Source: Planctomycetota bacterium (lineage in GTDB: Bacteria > Planctomycetota > Planctomycetia > Pirellulales > Thermoguttaceae). From it: a stretch of 7,233 nucleotides of DNA. The notes beneath the pieces are model-generated. The model was not told the DNA's origin and did not search any database. It saw nothing but the letters and a program-made list of their open reading frames with translations. Numbering within the stretch: position 1 is the first letter of the stretch; the number at the start of each line of letters is the position of its first letter. The stretch is from NCBI GenBank assembly GCA_025356915.1, contig JANXQG010000545.1:1-7233 (forward strand). Direction: 5' to 3'. The translations under genes were made by a program, and so were the position numbers. Shown in pieces: positions 5,411 through 7,233 of the stretch.

Positions 5411-5550
5411 TGCGGCATTCCCTTTGCCTGGTGTAATCCATCAGAGAACTCCTCGAGTTTGGTGTAGAGCGTTTTTCCAACTCCGTTTTTAGGGATCGCT
5501 TCGATGGGGGTGACGGAAAAGGCTGTTGAATTGATGCCCGTCTTTTCGGA
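5407..5550 (-). pseudogene. C-terminal fragment of an AMP-dependent acyl-CoA/acyl-ACP ligase, cut by the IS
   Basis: Read from the IS edge, 47 codons in frame end at the TGA that overlaps the luxE-like start. The fragment contains TGINSTAFSVTPIEAIPKN and then GVGKTLYTKLEEF. The IP.N..GK..Y..L pattern is the A10 region of AMP-binding (ANL) ligases, and the lysine of GVGK (residue 26 of the fragment) is the catalytic lysine for adenylation. The intact enzyme would be about 400-550 residues, and everything before this tail is missing. In the opposite direction the frame hits TAA (5560-5562) inside the IS terminal repeat. As first gene of the luxE/luxC set, the ligase would supply activated acyl groups. 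There is no start codon upstream of the tail, so a functional product is not expected. Confidence 0.78.
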
Positions 5551-5567
5551 AACCGCACTTTAGGCCA
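5551..5567 (+). repeat. Left terminal inverted repeat of the IS
   Basis: AACCGCACTTTAGGCCA matches the reverse complement of the right end (AACTGCACTTTAGGGCA) at 15 of 17 positions. It supplies the TAA that ends the ligase frame when read backwards. Confidence 0.7.
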
Positions 5568-5608
5568 AAACCGGTCTTGATTGGCTAAATTGCCCTGGAC
5601 ACAAAAGC

Positions 5609-5662
5609 GGCTCTCGGCAATGGTTGGTGATCCAAAACTTCATCAAATCCATTGCGAGAGCC
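5609..5662 (+). promoter_or_regulatory. Long hairpin covering the transposase start
   Basis: GGCTCTCGGCAATGG (5609-5623) pairs with CCATTGCGAGAGCC (5649-5662): 14 pairs with a single bulged G, and an inner TGAT/ATCA helix (5628-5631 and 5642-5645). The TTG start at 5652-5654 lies in the 3' arm. Many IS elements use such a structure to block translation from transcripts that enter from outside, while a transcript starting inside the hairpin would leave the start free. Structure is seen; function is inferred. Confidence 0.5.
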
Positions 5663-7130
5663 AAGGACGGCTAAGTATAAGGGATCTTCAAAGCGTCCGC
5701 AACCGAAGCACAAGAAATCCAAGCAGTCCCGGCACGACAAGCGCAAGCGTCTTCAGAGCCGGAATCCGCAGCGGAAGAAGACCGCCAAAGCCAAAGTGCC
5801 CTTAGCCGGAGCCCTGCGCAAGGCGGTTTCCGCCTTGCAAGCGGTCATGGACCGCCGCATCGCCTTTCGCCTGGCGATCGTGGTGGTCGGAATGTTGCTG
5901 GCCGACGATCGACGCACCGCCAGTGCCTGGTTCTTGGCCGGAGGCGTGCGGGATGAATGGGATCGGTTTTACGACTGCCTGGGCAGCGCGGGGCGGGCTT
6001 CGGAAAAACTGGCCGCAGCGGTACTCGGCCTGATCGTGCGAAAGTTCGCGCCGAAGCTCGGTGATCGCATTGAGTTGGCGATGGATGACACCCCCACGTC
6101 ACGCTATGGGCGGCACGTAGAAGGTGCCGGCATCCATCGCAACCCCACGCCTGGACAGGCGGACGAGAAATGGCTGTACGGACATAACTGGGTCTCCCTG
6201 GCCTGGCTGGCCAAGCATCCGCAGTGGGGCGTGATCGCTCTTCCCTTACGCTCGATGCTATACGTCCGCGAGGTCGACGTCCCGAAGCTGGCGAAGAAAT
6301 ATGACTGGGAATTTCGCACCAAGCACGAACTTGGCGTCGTCTTGTTGACGTGGTTTATGCAGTCAATTCAGGCGATGCGAGAGAAGACCAAGGTTTGGCT
6401 GACGGTCGATGGTGGCTATGCAGCGCAACCGTTCCTCAAACCGGTGGGCACTTTGGGCATCGTGGTCGTCAGTCGCTTGCGCAAGGACGCCTGCCTCCAC
6501 GACCTGCCAGGCCCCGTCGATCCCCACCAACGCGGGAAGCCCCGCACCTATGGCAAGAACAAACTCAGTCTGGCGAAGCGCGCCGGGCATCGGGAAGGTT
6601 GGCAAACGATCGCTTACAATTCCCGCGGCGTAGAAGTGACCCGTCAGTACAAGACGTTCCTGGCGACCTCGGAACTCGTCGGCGGCGCGATCCGCGTGGT
6701 GATTCTTCGCTACGAGGACGGCAGTTGGGCGCCCTACTTCTGCACGGACACCTCGGCCGAAGTGCGCGACATCCTGGAAGTCGTTGCCGCGCGCTGGGCG
6801 ATTGAAGAACACTTCCACGACGTCAAGGAAGTTTGGGGTGCCGGGCAGCAGCAGGTTCGCAACATCTGATCGAGCATCGGCTGCTGGCACTTGAACCAAT
6901 GGATGTACGCGTTGGTCGAGCTATGCTGCTGGGACACGCCGCAAACCGAACTGAGCGACCGCCGCGCACGCTCGTGGGACAATCCTGATCGCCGTCCCTC
7001 CCATGCCGACCGTCGCCGCTCAATTTCGCGGCAAATGCTGCAAAAACAATTTCTCGCCGTTCTGCCCAACACGCCCGACAGGCGTAAATTCCGCAGCCTG
7101 ATTGCAAGCCTTCTCAACCTCTGCGTATAA
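5652..7130 (+). pseudogene. IS701-family DDE transposase with an in-frame TGA at codon 406
   Basis: Reading from TTG 5652, 405 codons end at TGA (6867-6869), but the same frame then continues for 87 codons to TAA 7130. The continuation opens SSIGCWHLNQWMYALVEL and later reads LPNTPDRRKFRSL, as expected for a transposase tail. The catalytic DDE set lies in the first part: AMDDT (143-147; D145 or D146), TVDGGY (251-256; D253) and WAIEEHFHDVKEVWG (382-396; E385 or E386). YGHNWVSLAW (176-185) is another family segment. Residues 1-50 are rich in K and R. In relatives the position after QQVRNI is usually tryptophan, so TGG to TGA is the simplest cause. The protein would lose about 87 C-terminal residues; activity is doubtful unless TGA is read through. 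The true start is uncertain: TTG 5652 is the first in-frame start, and the first ATG is at codon 66. Confidence 0.82.
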
Positions 7131-7137
7131 TCGATCC

Positions 7138-7156
7138 GTCCGATCTGTGATCGGAC
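7138..7156. repeat. Perfect palindrome near the right IS end
   Basis: GTCCGATC-TGT-GATCGGAC, a perfect 8-bp stem with a 3-base loop, begins eight bases after the transposase TAA and stops five bases before the right terminal repeat. No T-run follows. It could stop outward transcription or serve as a subterminal structure for transposase binding. Confidence 0.5.
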
Positions 7157-7161
7157 AATGA

Positions 7162-7178
7162 TGCCCTAAAGTGCAGTT
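7162..7178 (-). repeat. Right terminal inverted repeat of the IS
   Basis: On the minus strand AACTGCACTTTAGGGCA matches the left end at 15 of 17 positions. The sequences diverge outside this stretch. Confidence 0.7.
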
Positions 7179-7233
7179 GTAGAAGGGAGGCCGATAAAAC
7201 GGCCCCAACACCCTCACAGCTACATGACGTAGC
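7179..7233. other. Right flank of the IS with two small hairpins, no gene seen
   Basis: GAGGCCG-ATAAAA-CGGCCCC (7187-7206; seven pairs, one G-T) and GCTAC-ATGAC-GTAGC (7219-7233) are visible. If the IS had simply split the ligase gene, this stretch read on the minus strand should encode the adjoining part of the ligase. None of the three minus-strand frames resembles an adenylating enzyme, and one has a stop within the 55 bases. It looks intergenic. Confidence 0.4.

Larger units (their letters stand above)
5551..7178 (+). mobile_element. IS701-like insertion sequence, about 1.63 kb
   Basis: Bounded by imperfect inverted repeats (5551-5567 and 7162-7178), containing one transposase gene in the plus direction and internal hairpins near both ends. 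It interrupts the acyl-ligase gene that reads in the opposite direction. IS701 members normally make a 4-bp target duplication; comparing flanks at each possible end, I see none. The family call rests on the transposase motifs. The exact ends may differ by a few bases. Confidence 0.78.

Noticed and set aside
5581..5805. A 74-codon plus-strand frame ahead of the transposase, possibly an accessory IS gene with frameshifting
   Set aside because: Its translation has no helix-turn-helix or other motif and it overlaps the transposase start region. IS701 elements normally have a single gene.
6363..6899. A 178-codon open frame on the minus strand
   Set aside because: It is antisense to the transposase, an effect of GC-rich codon use, with no recognisable domain.
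1..7233. CRISPR array, tRNA or rRNA genes
   Set aside because: No regularly spaced direct repeats, no cloverleaf with a T-loop and CCA-type end, and no rRNA-like stretches were seen. The short repeats present are few, irregular and in both orientations.

Overview
The window looks like accessory chromosome from a planctomycete (Planctomycetota). The evidence is a secreted PQQ-type beta-propeller protein opening with a WPQFLGP motif after its signal peptide, a small divergent CsrA paralogue, a secreted GH43-like protein, and an IS701-like transposase of a type common in that phylum. This placement is inference from protein character, since there is no rRNA or other marker in the window.

Left third (1-1923, minus strand). 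A csrA-like gene with a strong Shine-Dalgarno sequence and a GTG start is followed by a secreted beta-propeller gene and then a secreted glycoside-hydrolase-like gene that runs off the left edge. Order and spacing fit one transcript, csrA-like -> propeller -> GH43-like. The CsrA-like protein keeps the fold signature but lacks the residues that bind RNA in classical CsrA.

Middle (1924-3135, plus strand). This stretch holds two extended -10 promoter candidates, the decayed remains of a DUF4160-DUF2442 gene pair, and an intact HAD phosphatase of the GmhB type (D-glycero-D-manno-heptose 1,7-bisphosphate phosphatase). The ATG of gmhB lies inside the end of the DUF2442 remnant, so gmhB was apparently fused onto this promoter by deletion. 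At least four degenerate copies of a short dispersed repeat (AGGAGAAYTGCAAAGTCC, then a GGGGTC..GGTCCAT..CGG block) lie between 1636 and 3043. One supplies the last codons of gmhB, and two face each other as a large inverted repeat at its 3' end.

Right half, minus strand (3136-5550). Three translationally coupled genes read AMP-dependent acyl ligase (only the last 47 residues remain) -> LuxE-like acyl-protein synthetase -> LuxC-like acyl-CoA reductase. Together they would activate a carboxylic acid, hold it on a cysteine and reduce it to an aldehyde. There is no luciferase, and such sets are known in surface-glycan loci of non-luminous bacteria. The ligase gene has been cut by an insertion sequence.

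Right end (5551-7178, plus strand). The IS701-like element has 17-bp imperfect terminal repeats, a hairpin that buries the transposase TTG start, and a transposase gene broken by one in-frame TGA at codon 406. No target duplication is visible, and the 55 bases beyond its right end do not continue the ligase gene, so a rearrangement after insertion is likely. The acyl-reductase operon has therefore lost the head of its first gene and probably its native promoter, at least within this window.
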